From Neostapfia colusana (lineage: Eukaryota > Streptophyta > Magnoliopsida > Poales > Poaceae), in contig JASWHV010000011.1 in assembly GCA_030760725.1 (NCBI GenBank), positions 17,881,501-17,945,500 on the forward strand: 64,000 bases of DNA, given 5' to 3'. This document shows, one piece after another, positions 1 through 10,889 of the stretch. The first letter of the stretch is position 1; every line of letters starts with the position of its first letter. The position numbers and the translations under genes are program-made. The notes beneath the pieces are model-generated. The model did no database searches. It saw nothing but the letters and a program-made list of their open reading frames with translations, and was not told the origin of the DNA.

Positions 1-723
1 CACCTTAATGGGGTTGAGGTTACTGGAGTTGTCACAAATCGTGACCTGCTAAATCTTCTTCTTCTCTTAAGTCTTGCAATTATGGTGAGCAGTTGTGTGT
101 GCTTGGTGAACACTTTGAAACTACATCTTTTTGATGATGATGGATCTTGTACTTAAACTTTGGTTTCTTGAAGGCATAATTCCCTCTTGTCTCTTGGTGA
201 TGTCGTAGTTTGGTGTATAACAAATGGTTGATCCATGCTTTGGTTTACTTGCATGCACTCCTCCCTCCTTAAACTCCAACGTAGGATATTGAGAACTTAA
301 TCCATACTATCCTCGCGGGAAGGTGATGCACCTGATAGCCTTCTAGAGCGGAAACTACACAGGGTTGATCGACGAGTGGGGTGGTGCTGTAGTTTGTCCT
401 CATCGCTAGGGATGGTCTTGTACATGACAATCTTCCATGGTTGAAGTCGAAACTGATGATATAAAGAACACTCGGAACTTGTTATGGACTTCTGAAAGTA
501 AGAAGAAAAACACTCGTAACCACAAGAAGTTATCAGGTGCTTGACCAATCAGTTTCCTGACAACTCAGGTTCACAACTGACCAGTCTGCACTAAAATTCC
601 ATTTTTGCCTGAGCTAACAGCAGACTCAAAACTAGAGTGGAATCCAAAGTTCTGGATCACTTCAGTATCCTTCCAACGGTTACTTATGTGACCCCATATC
701 AGTTCAGGTTCAACAGATATGAA

Positions 724-1530
724 GTGTGAAAGTTGACAGAAATTCAGGGGGAATTTCAGTAGTACCCCACCGGGAGGTACCCACTTTGATTCAACTTTTT
801 CATACAGTTCTGGACCAAGTTTGTAAAAACTCACAACTACAAAGTTGTATACAAACTCCCCAGATTTCCAGAAATGTATCACACAACCAGTGGTAAAATG
901 AATACAGGCAGTGATGGTCCAAAAACTGAAAAATACAGAAACTGGACCAGCTTCTGTTCTATGGTTTAAAATACTAATTTAACTTGTGAAGCTGTGTTGA
1001 GGGTGAACAGAAAAGTTGGAGAAGACTTCCATATATTTCCAACGGTTGTTTATTTGCCTTCAACTAAATTCTAGGTCGAAAGTTAGGAGCTTCTAGAGTT
1101 GAAAGAAATTCCGGAAGAATTTCAGCAGCACCTCCCCTGTAAGTGCTCACTTTGGATCAATTTTTCCATAGAGTTAGAAATGTATATGGAACAAACTCAT
1201 AATTACAAAGTTGAAGCACGATACATAAGCTTTCCAGAATTTTAAGATTTCCCATTTTACAATTCTTATACAGGAAGTTATAAGCAAAAATCCAATCAGT
1301 ACAGAAACTATGCACAGACTTTGGTACTCCGGACAGTTTCACTTGTACTGCAAATTTGACCACTTTACAGGAGGATTCTGTCCTGGGGTTGAACAGAAAC
1401 ATTGTAAAGAACTTCCTAATATTTCCAAAATGTATTTATATGATCCCTTTGCATTCCTGGATCAAAAGATATGATGGTTCAAAATTAACAGAATTTATGG
1501 CAGGATTTTGACAGCACCTCCCTAGAGGTA
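724..1530 (-). repeat. Leader module repeated about every 370 bp in element G
   Basis: Three degenerate copies are centred near 760, 1126 and 1510. On the minus strand each has a GGGAGGTGCTG-like block, then a short imperfect palindrome resembling CAGAAATTCTG, then a block resembling TCAACTTT. Each is preceded on the plus strand by a TTTCCAACGGTT-like block (about 671, 1036 and 1421). Elements F (10546-10602), A (46327-46386) and B (about 32157-32212, minus) each show one clear copy, so the array is specific to G. Confidence 0.6.
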
Positions 1531-2838
1531 CGTAGTTTTAATCCGCAATTCCAATAAATTCTGCTCCATTTTTGGAAAAACTTTTAATTACAAAGTTGTA
1601 GCATATATCATGCTGATTCCATAAATATATCTCAATACCCTTAGAGATTTTTCCACCGAGAGTTATGGTGAAATTACAAAGACTTTGTTTCAGGTTCTAC
1701 CCATTTGTAGCATTTTTGGTTTCTAAGATGTTTGACCAACATTAAGTGTGTTTCTGTCCTGGAGGTTTATAGAAAAGTTTTAGAAACTTATCCACCTTTC
1801 CAAAACTGTATCACACACTACCATTGGTCTTTTCTACAATGAGTAACACCCTGTACCAGTTTCAGCAGAAACACTGCCCAAAACAGGGGACTCTGTTTTT
1901 GGGTCCTTCTATGCTCACATATCCTTAAGTTGGATTCTAAACACATTTTAACTACGTCATTTGAACAGTCTTCATTCAAATCTTACAGAATCTTCAAGTT
2001 TAGAAGATAAGCAAGGTGTTGATGCAATTTTTTATGATAATGCCAGTACTACGTTCCTACCCAAATAGAAAAATCCTAGCCAGATTACATCCGGCGTATC
2101 CTTTCTATTAGTGGCACTAGAATCGTTCACTTGCAATCATATTCTACTCGTAATACGGATACGTGGTTAGTGTACCTGCAGAAGATCACTCAATAATGAG
2201 GCACACTAATGTCTGTCATTTCAGGCAGGTCCATATCATAATAAAAACATACACCCGGTATCATTTCCATATGGGCCGTTCTTGAGTCATGCCATGTATC
2301 ATGGTACATGGTCATTTTTCCACACCACACGATGGGGAACATGAGTAGAGCGTGAACAGGTCGTCACGGTTGGGAATTTAATCAACCCAACGGATACCAC
2401 CTACTACCAACCAAGGCACGCCGATGGCGAGCGCTGCGTACGTCATCCTAGGCTAATTCCAGAAGAACAAACTATCATTTTACCGACCACAAGATAGAGT
2501 TTCAACTTTCTTGCCTAATGCACGCCAGTGACCAGCGTTTCATATGAGCTCAGGAACATGAAGACTTCAAGAGTTTCTTATTGATGTCTCACAACAAGCT
2601 ATGAGACCTATACCCTAAACAACTTTCCTCGTCAAGGGAGCTGATTTCGGTGGCGTACCATACCTCTTACCTGGTCTGCGGTGCGTCGTTATAAAATAGA
2701 GTAACAAGTATGTTAGTTTGCCACCTTACATCACTTAGGCTAATAGTAAACCTTATGTAAGTCTAGTACAGAATCCTCACTCGTAAACTCTAAGTTTTTA
2801 AAAATATGTGTCTTTTCAGGTGCATTATTCCCAATACG

Positions 2839-2850
2839 GCCCTAATACCA
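2839..2850 (-). other. Decayed primer-binding site of element G
   Basis: The twelve bases match the complement of the initiator tRNA-Met site (TGGTATCAGAGC) with two mismatches. They lie four bases from the LTR edge, as the intact site does in B at 33522-33533 (three bases). The site marks the end of G's 5' LTR. Confidence 0.6.
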
Positions 2851-2854
2851 CGCC

Positions 2855-3362
2855 TGTGGGGACCACCGCCCCGACAGTCCAGTAATCGCATTGGGTGGTA
2901 TTGTGCGATACGACACCTAATAGCACATGACCGAATAGCACACATACACAACAATATATGTCTTTAATACATAATATTGTCACATTTTATATAGAATTTA
3001 CAGGCGTTCATTGCAGCGGGAGATATGAATACACTCACGGACTGTAGCCTACCCCAAGCAGAATGAAGCCATCCTGCCCGCGGATGCTTCACACTAGCAC
3101 CAAATCAAACCACGGTGGCATGCAGGGTTCCCAGGGAGACTCAAACTCCTGGGTCCCATATAGACAGTATGCATCCAATACAAGATCAAACTTGTCCAGC
3201 GGGGCCGCACACAAGAACAGGCCTTAATTGACTCAGATAGAGACTAGGTTCACAGGACCACGTCCTTGAGCCTTCCATCCATGCTGCCCGGTCTCCATTC
3301 CCCAAATAAGTGGATCAATTCCCAACTCTTCCGATTGATTCCCCTTAATCCCTGTTCACGAC
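2855..3362 (-). repeat. Element G 5' LTR, terminal part only
   Basis: The sequence begins TGTGGGGACC next to the primer-binding site, and its layout resembles the end of the B LTR, including a short block around GCGATACGACACC. It stops where element F starts. Bases 3358-3362 (ACGAC) should be the target duplication of F; the partner copy would lie right of the window. No coding signal is visible. Confidence 0.65.
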
Positions 3363-5924
3363 TGTAAGGGCCTGAGTTTTTGCACACGATCAAAGTGTTC
3401 ATTACACCACGCACACCTCATTTGAGAACAACTCATGAACACCTTTGAAGAGCAAGTAACCACAATCAATATGGTCATTAGAGGATGAACTCACATAATG
3501 CAAAAGTGGTATTTCCACATGCATCACATAGGGGCTGAGCATATGAAAAACTCCTACACCTTACTAGGAATGCTTATGCCAAATTTCACCCAAATCCAAA
3601 ACCTTTTTGACGTATATTTGTGTATAATAAGAAAGATGCTAGTTTGAACTCAAATTCAAATTCAAACTCCTTTCATCCCATGAATTCAAAAGTGGTATGC
3701 ATATTCACACTCAGCATATGTTTGTGAGCTGACACACCAATTTTCACTCCATTTGGAGTTGATCTTGACATGAGCCAAGTTTATCAAATTCAAATGCAAT
3801 TTAAATTTCAAACTGCATATGTGCTGAAAATATATTCAAACACTTCACAATTTGGATTCTATCAAGTTTAAATAGGCATTTGGTAGATAATTCAAATTTC
3901 AAAGGGTATTATTGGGACTACTGTTTAGAGCAGTGGGAGAAAGTTAATTTCAGAGGTTAAAATAGAAGTGGGTCCCAATTGTCAGCCTCGCTAGCAATTT
4001 AACCGACTGAAGAACTGAGCTCGGTTTCTTGCGCTCGACCGAGCAGCCGCCATGGCGAGAAACGGCGAGGACAGCAGCTTGTTGCCGCCTCTGGCCACTG
4101 AACCGCCTCACTGTCTTCTTATCCTCGCGCCTGAGCCATCCCAGCGTCATCTCACCGCTATCCTGACGCTCTCCTGCATAGAAACCTCGATACACCTCGC
4201 CGCTCTTCCGAGCTCTCGGCTCCACCGTTGCTCGGCCAAACCCGTGATTGTCACGGCGATCTGAGACCGCAACCGAGTGCGCCAAGCCTTACTTGAGGTT
4301 CTCGCACCGGTTCCAGACCCTGATTGACCCTCCTCGAGCTCCACCGTGACATTCTTTCTTCCTCGGTTCAACCCGAGCCGCCGTCATGGGAATGACTCAT
4401 CCGGCCACCACAGCCCACCTTTCTCCGAGCTGTGAATAGCAAAGAGGTTCGCCCTCGATCCGTATTTCATTACCGCAAGCTTTGGTGGCGTGACATAAGC
4501 TACCGAAGCCGGAATTTCACGATTTTGCGCCGGTGTACAGAAGAGACAGCCGGACCAATTCGCAAAATTCATGATACATACCGCACCACTCATCACCTAA
4601 CATAGAAAACCACTTCTAGACATCCGTCCGAGTCCATAGGATCCAAAACTTTGAAGAACCATTGGGTGTAGCCACTGTTCTTCGAGTTTTATTAGAATTC
4701 GCGGTTTCCGACCTAGGTCGCATGGTCACAGCCCAGTACGGCCGTTCCCGAGCTCCTTGGAGTTCATGTCGATCTTCCCTAGGGTGCACTGATGCTCTGC
4801 GGCCTTTTGCTCGATCGTTTGGGGTGCTAGGAAGCCTGGCCGACATGGCCGAATTTCTTCCGAAGCCGCCACTCGTCGCCGGCCATGTTCCGGTGGTTGT
4901 CATGTCGAGCTAAGTCCAGCACCGTGTTCCCCGTGGGGGATTAGGCAGAGGCAGCAAAAATCGTGGAGTTTTGCACACGGCAAAGCCCCTCTGGCGAGCA
5001 CTCCGGCGAGGGGGGCGGCGACCGAGCGCGGAGGTCGGGAGGTAGACGAAGCTCCCGGTACCATGTGTCAGCGGCCGGTAATTTGAACTGGGGATCAGCT
5101 GTGCCACCGTATTTACTGTGGCTGCGCACGAAGCACTCCGTAGCCCCGTGTGTCAGCTGTTGAGGAGTTGACACGTAGCCCGGTCCCACGCGCAGCGATT
5201 TGAACTTTTCCCCGATTTTCAGATTTAGTTCAAACTTCAAACCCACATAACTTTGGCTAGGAAACTCCAAAACGAATGATCCAATTTTTTTTGGATTAAG
5301 AACTCTGAGTACTTTATAACATATTAAGTTTCACTTTATGAAAATCCATATTTCTCCAGAATTAATTCTTCAAAATTTTAACTGTTTAGAATTTTAACTG
5401 GAGCACCCTTTGGAGGAAAATTCTGAAATTTTGCAAGGATGTTCGCCATAATATCCTTGAGTTACCACAAAAATTTCAGATCCATTTCAGCTCATTTGAT
5501 CCACCTAATGGTGTGATCAATAAAACTGTTCCAGTGAAAATGGAAAATGGCCAGAAACATTTTTCAGAAATTCTCTGAACTTGTTTAGCTCATATCTCTT
5601 GCTAGGAAGCTTAAAATTAAGTGAAACCAAATCCATTAGAACCCTCTGAAAATCTAGTTTTCAGAAAGTCATGGCTTGGTCCATGAAAATCCCTAGAACA
5701 CCCTAAGGGCTAAAAGTAAGGTCAAGTACACAATTATTTGTGGAGGGCTCAAATGAGCTGTGCTGCAAATGAAACTTGGTCAAGTCTCTCTTTAGGTTGT
5801 ATCCAAATCACAGAAAAAGTTTCAGAGTCGTTGGGCATGTCTAGCCAGACCTATAGTCTTCACAATTTCAACTTCAAATTCAAATGCATTCAAATTGATA
5901 CATATACATATTCATCTCATGTAG

Positions 5925-6005
5925 TCGCTAAGGTTGAGGAGGAGCCCAAAGTCTTAGACTTCATCACTCCAGAGAAACAGCTAGCCTACGACCAAGAGCA
6001 GCAAG
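5925..6005 (+). CDS. Candidate LTR-borne internal coding exon (element F copy)
   Basis: This 81-base block lies between an acceptor-like TGTAG and a GC-type donor (CAAG then GCAAGC). With two bases at the start and one at the end it reads 26 open codons, giving an acidic peptide containing VEEE, VLDF and DQEQQ. Copies occur in D (15254-15334), E (18229-18309) and B (24482-24559 and 34916-34993). Lengths are 81, 81, 81 and 78 bases, all multiples of three with the same phase. I do not recognise the product and did not find the exon with its start codon, so translation is inferred. It could instead be a conserved RNA or splicing element. Confidence 0.4.
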
Positions 6006-6201
6006 GCAAGCTCCGGTTTGCATTATCCTTTTTATAAATTTTACTGTTTTGAGAACTTACTTTGAGCACCCACTTAAATTTTGCATTAGAGTCTTCTTTG
6101 AAAACCCAAATGCATAGCCAAGAATACCCTGGGTTCAGTTTAGGTTCGTAAACCTCCATTAGATACTGCAATGCTAACATAGTGTAGGATTCGGTACAAG
6201 T

Positions 6202-6221
6202 CGAGTAGTTGGAACTGCTCG
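6202..6221 (+). ncRNA. Conserved LTR hairpin (element F copy)
   Basis: CGAGTAG and CTGCTCG pair across a six-base loop with one G-U pair. The same hairpin is present in D (15038-15057), E (18507-18527), B (24264-24284 and 34698-34718) and A (43882-43902 and 54312-54332), with pairing kept through different base pairs. It lies inside the proposed LTR intron. Confidence 0.5.
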
Positions 6222-6348
6222 CGAGAATAGGCTAGAGGCACACTACTCGGATAAAGATAGCAATTGGAACACATGGCAAGAAAAATGAGACCGAGCGGAG
6301 AGTAAGGGCAGCCGGACGTCGGGGCCTGGGTCACTACATGCATCGCGA

Positions 6349-6740
6349 TAATAGACGACGGCCAAAAACCGTCGTCTATAAGGCCCAAACCGTCGTCTAT
6401 AGCTTATTGACGATGGTATACACTTATAGACGATGGTTTACGGCCGTCTATGTTTTTTTGTCATCTATAACGTTATTGACGACGGTAACCGTCGTCCATA
6501 AACTATTTGACGACGGCCGAAATTAGCTGTCGTCGATAAGTGACTTCCTCCACGTGGCAGCAGGGGAAGCTTATCGTCGACGGTGACAGGGACACCATCG
6601 ATGATAAGTTACAGTATCGACAATGGTAAAAGGGTACTGTCATCGATACTGGACACTTATCATCGAAGGCGTCCCTAAAACCGACGACGATAACTTGCCA
6701 GTATCATCGACGGCCGCCAGAGAACCGTCGTCGATAATTT
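6349..6740. repeat. Left subterminal repeat cluster of the CACTA element
   Basis: Many direct and inverted copies of GACGACGG/CCGTCGTC and variants (GACGATGG, CGTCGATA) are spaced about 15-40 bases apart. Adjacent inverted copies, for example around 6478-6500, could fold into hairpins. The right cluster at 8045-8285 mirrors it. Confidence 0.8.
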
Positions 6741-6960
6741 TTGCAGTTTTTTTTAAAACAGAAAATGCTGCCCTGGCTTCGAGGCCAGCCCTGGCTCGAT
6801 GGCCAGATCACAGAGACAGAAAAACATGACACAAACATGCATATATATCACATGGCACCGCAAAATACATCACACAATATATTATTGCACAATTCTTCAT
6901 ACAAGTCTCACACCGCATATAGTCCACATCACACAACCCAAGTTTGAGAGAGGAGGAAAC

Positions 6961-7146
6961 TCAGCTCACAAGTATGAGGCTCGGCTGACCTAAGTAAGAG
7001 ACGCTACCTCGTCCGCTGCCACCAGAGTTCGGAAAGTCATCCTCCTGCAGTCGTCCAAGCATCTGAGGCGACGGAGTTTGAGCCTCCGTTCCCGACACCA
7101 GTGAAGTGCAAGTGTGGTTAGACATGTTACATGTAAGAAAATGCAT
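6961..7146 (-). pseudogene. Possible terminal exon relic inside the CACTA element
   Basis: A 61-codon frame on the minus strand is Ser/Gly/Pro-rich with normal base composition, unlike the GC-rich tract beside it. Its position at the far end of the minus-strand frame at 7457-7969 would suit a last exon of a small transposon gene. I recognise no domain. This is a weak call, and chance is a real alternative. Confidence 0.2.
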
Positions 7147-7248
7147 ATTTTACTAAATTTGAACAAGTTTGACTAGTGTAAGTGTGATTTACTAAGTTTG
7201 TACCTGAGGAGAGGATGGCACGCATGAAGAATCGCCAGCCGGCCCCGG

Positions 7249-7880
7249 GTGGTGCTGCGCACGCAGGGGCATCCAGGGGGAGGGGGGCGCGGCCGGTGAG
7301 GGCTCAAGGCGGCGGGGCAGCCTACGGCCGGCGGGGCGACCGAGCGCCGTCGGGGCGGTGGCTGCCGACAGGGCGGCCCCCGGCGGCGCTTCGCGCGTAG
7401 GGGCAGATGGGGGGAGGGAGGGCGTGGCCGGCGAGGGTTTAGTGTGGCGGGGTGTCCTATGGATGGCGGCTGCCGGCGTGGCGGCCCCGGGCGGTGCTGC
7501 GTTCAGGGGCATTGGGGGGAGGGGGGCGCAGCCGGCGTGGGCTTAGGGCGGTCAGGCGGCCTACGGCCGGCGGGGGCCAGCTGGGCGTCGGCTGCCAGCT
7601 GCCGACGGGGCGGCCCAGGGTGGGAGGCGGGGCGCGGCCGCAAGGGGCAGGCCTGGGGGCAGGCGGTGCAACACCGGGGGGGGGGGAGGCAGGGCGCGGC
7701 CGGCGCGGGGAAGCCCTGGGGAAGGCGGGGCGCAGCCGGCGAGGGGTGGCCCGGGGGAGGCGCTGCGCGGCCGGTGAGGGGCGGCCCGGTGGAGGCGTGG
7801 CACGGCTGGCGAGGGGCGGGCTAGGGGGTAGCGGGGCGCTTCCGGCGAGGGGCGGCCTGGGGGGAGGCGTGGCCGGGCGT
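7249..7880. repeat. GC-rich imperfect tandem repeats in the CACTA interior
   Basis: Three related blocks start near 7249, 7383 and 7491, each with a GCGCAGGGGC-like start, a GGGGGAGGG run and a GGCCGG(C/T)G block. From about 7600 shorter units of roughly 45 bases repeat GGCGAGGGGCGGCC-like sequence. Composition is very high in G on the plus strand. Confidence 0.7.
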
Positions 7881-7969
7881 GCACGGTCGGAGAAGGGGAG
7901 GAAGGAGGGAGTGGCGCGGCATACTTGGCGGTGGTCGGCCGGCGGCGACGTCGGTGACGGCGGCGGCAT
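7457..7969 (-). other. Pro/Arg-rich open frame in the CACTA interior
   Basis: A 170-codon minus-strand frame has low-complexity Pro/Arg/Ala composition dictated by the GC-rich repeats, although it begins behind a CT-rich stretch resembling a plant 5' UTR (about 7970-8030). A plus-strand frame of similar size overlaps it, so the openness is probably compositional. I would not call it a gene without a transcript. Confidence 0.2.
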
Positions 7970-9068
7970 CGGCGGCGTGAAAGTGAGGCGGCGGTGGCGA
8001 GAGTGAAAGACAGAACTGAGGGGCAGGCCCGAGTATATGGGACCTTAAAGACGACGGTGGGTTTACACCGTCGTCAACAAGGCTTAATTGACGACGGTGG
8101 GTTTACACCATCGTCTATAAGTTCCCGGGAAGGCCCAGGTTACGGCCCATATTGACGAGGACCATTAGTGTCGACAGTCCACCATCATCTATAAGGCTCG
8201 AGAGCTTATAGACGACGCTGCTAGGTCAACCGTCTTCAATAAATGATTTATTGACGACGGTGGAATCCAGCCGTCGTCCATTGTCGTGATTCCTGTAGTG
8301 GGTGCCATAGCTCCGCTTGTGTCGATTGAGGACCGAGCCGTGTGCGGGCCTGTTGAACAAGGTAGAACAGTACCGAAGACCCACCTGATCTGGGATCCGG
8401 AAAACCGATGTAAGTCGGGTAGCTGGATGTTGAGGCACTGATTGCCATCCAGAGGTTAGGTTGAGAGCTTGAGGTGTAAATTGGCTGGCGGAACTGCAGA
8501 TGCGCGCGCAGAGACCTCTTGCTCAGGACGATAGGACCGGTTCAACATTTGGCTGATGGATGAAAGGTGGTCGGGTACGACGGTCCGTGATGGTTTCTTT
8601 AGGCAACATCGAGTACAGGCGTACGAGATGGGTTATTCGGGTAACCCTGCAGGTGTAAATCGATTATAATTGCCGTCCCTCACGTTCAGTGAGTACCACT
8701 TGTTCACTGTACCATGACGTAGAAAGAACAGGCTAGAGTCATGTAAAAGTTGCTGATTGAAAGCTATACCTTGATTGTTAATGACTTGCTGTAGTTTAGA
8801 GCGAATTAAAGTTCTTTTCAACCTTGGGCAAAGTACATGAGAGAAATGTGTTTCTTGTTTGATGGCCGCCCTCTCATGTGCCTTAGCGTGAGGTTCTCCA
8901 CAATTGCTGCTAAAACTTGAAAGTAAGGTTCAAATAATTAGGCGAGTCCTTTGCAACTTATTTACCTCATGTACCCTGAATACCTCATGTAGAAGTTTCA
9001 TGTATAGGAGAGACGGGTCAGACTTGCTGAGCCTTCATGCTCACTGCTTGTGTTTGAAGCTTTTGCAG

Positions 9069-9157
9069 GGTGTTATGAGGAAGAGACTCCAGAGGAGGAG
9101 ACGGAACCCCAAGAGAGAAACCACATCGAGTGGGAGTCATGCACGCCTCCGTGTTAG
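9069..9157 (+). CDS. Candidate LTR-borne terminal coding exon (element F copy)
   Basis: This block follows an acceptor-like CTTTTGCAG. In the phase set by the exon at 5925-6005 it reads an acidic peptide with YEEET and ends EWESCTPPC before TAG. D (14069-14157) has the same length and ending. B's equivalents (23359-23456 and 33795-33892) end EWEPYTPR and stop. The stop is followed by AT-rich sequence up to the LTR end. Function is unknown, and translation is inferred from phase and conservation. Confidence 0.4.
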
Positions 9158-9390
9158 TGTGCGTGTGTGCTAGCGGGGACAAGTTCACGGGCTGAACGTG
9201 AACTCGATGCGTAGTCTACGCCCGTGAATGTAGACTGAACATATTTTGTTGTAAAAATGTTCATAAACTCATTTATATAATAGAACTTTGCTTCCGCTTT
9301 GTACCATTTTATGTGTGTTATCCGGTGCTGTGCAACACAGCACCCCTCAGTGTGATCCTGGCTCGACGAGGCCGTGGGGCCCTCGCAGCG

Positions 9391-9402
9391 TGGTATCAGA
9401 GC
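9391..9402 (+). other. Primer-binding site of element F
   Basis: TGGTATCAGAGC, the complement of the initiator tRNA-Met 3' end, sits three bases after the LTR end. This primes minus-strand DNA synthesis. Confidence 0.9.
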
Positions 9403-10889
9403 TCGCTTGGGGTTTAACGCACTAAAAAGGTCATATTTTTCAAAAACACGGTGAGGAACGAGTTAGTAGCCCATATAAAGATGTTATTAGTGTATAGAAA
9501 GTGGCAATACTAACCTATTTTCTTATGTCAGAAAATCATGCATCTCGGAATATCATATGTCTTGGGGGGTGCATGTAAGCGCTGTCCACCAGAGCACACA
9601 AGCTGAAGGGTGGAGCCACACGGGTGGCAGGTAACCCGGCCCGCTTTAATATCCTCTACGACTCTTCATGTTGTTTTGGATATTCGAGCAACGCCCTTCC
9701 CTGGCGTGCTACGGGCAAGTTTGGGAGACCCCGTCACGTGGTCAGTAACGTGAACACGTAGCTCAAGGCGTGTTTGGCTTGAGAACAACCATGCGAGTGA
9801 TGACGGACGGTTGGATAAACTGTATTGGTATCGGGCTCGGTGTGCAGCCGAGTCTGATGATTGTGTGAGTTATTTGCAGGTAGTCTAACCACGAATCGGT
9901 AGACGAGTAGCATCCGTGTGCGAGAGACGTTTAGTGCCACTGAACTAACTAAGCTGGCTAACTCCGGTATAGGTTTTTCTTTGTGAGGAACGTAGTACCG
10001 ACATGAACTGGTGACACATCGACGTCACACTCCACTAAATGAGCAACCTCATTACAAAACCTGAAGGTTTTAATCCACAGTACTAAAACTTTGAGGTAAC
10101 TTCTTCCCTTAATCAGGATGTTCAAAGTTAACAAGTTTTTCAACTTATAGGATACTAAGGACAGAGTACTCTGTTTTTAGCTGAAATAAGGCTGAAGTTA
10201 ATCAGTTGTTAGAGGTTGAGTTCTTTCGAGGTTGGGGTCATATGATACATTTCTGGAAATCCATGGAAGAGCATTACAACTTTTCTATTGAGGTCCATAG
10301 GTGTTTCATCCCTTAACCAGTCGAAAAACGCAGTAGACTTGAAGCTGTCCAGAAAACAGGGCAGAGCAAATACTCTCTGTAACTCTCTGTAAATTGAGCA
10401 TAACTTCCTGCGTAAAAATCCAAAAATAGAAAATGAGGTAGTTCTGAAAGTTTCATGAGATGGTTTACAACTTTGTAATAAAATTTGTGTCAAATATGGT
10501 GTAGAATTAACTGGAATTCTTGGATCAAATCAGTACCTCAAGCAGGGAGGTGCTGTCCAATTTTCTCCAGAAATTCTGTCAACTTTGACATCTCATAACT
10601 TTTGAACCAGGACAGATATTAGGTCAAGTAAATACTTTCTGGAAACCTATTGAAGTTATCTTTAGCTTTTATGTTGAGCTCCAGAATTGGATTTGCTTTT
10701 AGCATGGTCTAAATCAGGTTGAAATTGAAACTGGTCAGGGCTGTCAGTTTGGGCAGTAGACCAGCAATCAAATTTTCTAAGTTTGAGTTGTGTTCCAAGT
10801 CTTATGAGTTCAATGACATGTTTTATGTTATAAATCAATGAATTACCATTGAAATAAATATTCAACCTTTTTCAAATATGTTTCTACAG
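9403..10889 (+). other. Leader of element F, with conserved structured region
   Basis: This is non-coding sequence between the primer-binding site and the extra ORF. Positions 9480-9990 match the leader of A (45240-45790) closely, and more weakly those of B and G in reverse orientation. Within it are inverted repeats at 9762-9783 (CTCAAG/CTTGAG) and 9834-9854. A copy of the leader module lies at 10546-10602. The leader ends in a pyrimidine-rich acceptor-like tract (10866-10889) that abuts an ATG at 10890. Confidence 0.7.
9834..9854 (+). ncRNA. Leader hairpin with compensatory changes (element F copy)
   Basis: Seven pairs close on a seven-base loop TGTGCAG. Relative to A's copy (45590-45610), the fifth pair out from the loop is C-G here and T-A there, and the sixth is G-T here and G-C there, while the loop is identical. 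That pattern fits selection on RNA structure, possibly for packaging, dimerisation or translation; the role is unknown. Confidence 0.45.

Larger units (their letters stand above)
1..2854 (-). mobile_element. Element G: 5' leader of a gypsy element, cut by the window edge
   Basis: This is non-coding leader of a Tekay-like gypsy element read on the minus strand. Positions about 1780-2854 are collinear with the leader of element B (about 32500-33536), including matching blocks near 2050-2300 and 2300-2760. It ends at a decayed primer-binding site next to an LTR. The stretch 550-1900 holds a repeated module (see separate entry). On the minus strand a pyrimidine-rich tract ending in CAG lies just before position 490, and a mostly open frame follows (548-297 and onward with a few stops). 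That may be a decayed ORF like the extra ORF of element F, but I see no convincing similarity. I see no intact gene here. Confidence 0.7.
6332..8300. mobile_element. Non-autonomous CACTA (En/Spm-type) DNA transposon
   Basis: The ends are CACTACATGCATCGCGATAA and, inverted, CACTACAGGAATCACGACAA. The flanks carry the three-base duplication GGT (6329-6331 and 8301-8303), which the uninterrupted D LTR lacks. Subterminal regions (6349-6740 and 8045-8285) are packed with GACGACGG and CCGTCGTC in both orientations, typical of transposase-binding repeats in this superfamily. No transposase domain is visible. The interior has a GC-rich repeat region (7249-7880). The element lies within the proposed LTR intron of F. 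Confidence 0.92.
3363..9387 (+). repeat. Element F 5' LTR (about 4.05 kb without the CACTA insertion)
   Basis: The LTR starts TGTAAGGGCC and ends CCCTCGCA, three bases before the primer-binding site. D's 3' LTR matches it block by block in reverse orientation. The section 3960-5170 is GC-rich; 5200-5900 is AT-rich with many short repeats of CCAGAA/TTCTGG type. Two exon-like blocks (5925-6005 and 9069-9157) and a hairpin (6202-6221) are listed separately. A CACTA transposon occupies 6332-8300. I see no promoter I can place with confidence. Confidence 0.85.

Noticed and set aside
297..548. 83-codon minus-strand frame near the left edge
   Set aside because: No recognisable domain and stops soon after; kept only as a possible decayed counterpart of the extra ORF.
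3950..5163. Captured host gene in the GC-rich part of F's LTR
   Set aside because: Frames on both strands are short and do not keep phase in the matching GC-rich parts of D, E or B; composition explains them.
7452..8006. Overlapping long frames on both strands in the CACTA core as a gene
   Set aside because: Extreme GC and repeats make several frames open at once; the products are low-complexity Pro/Arg or Gly/Arg.
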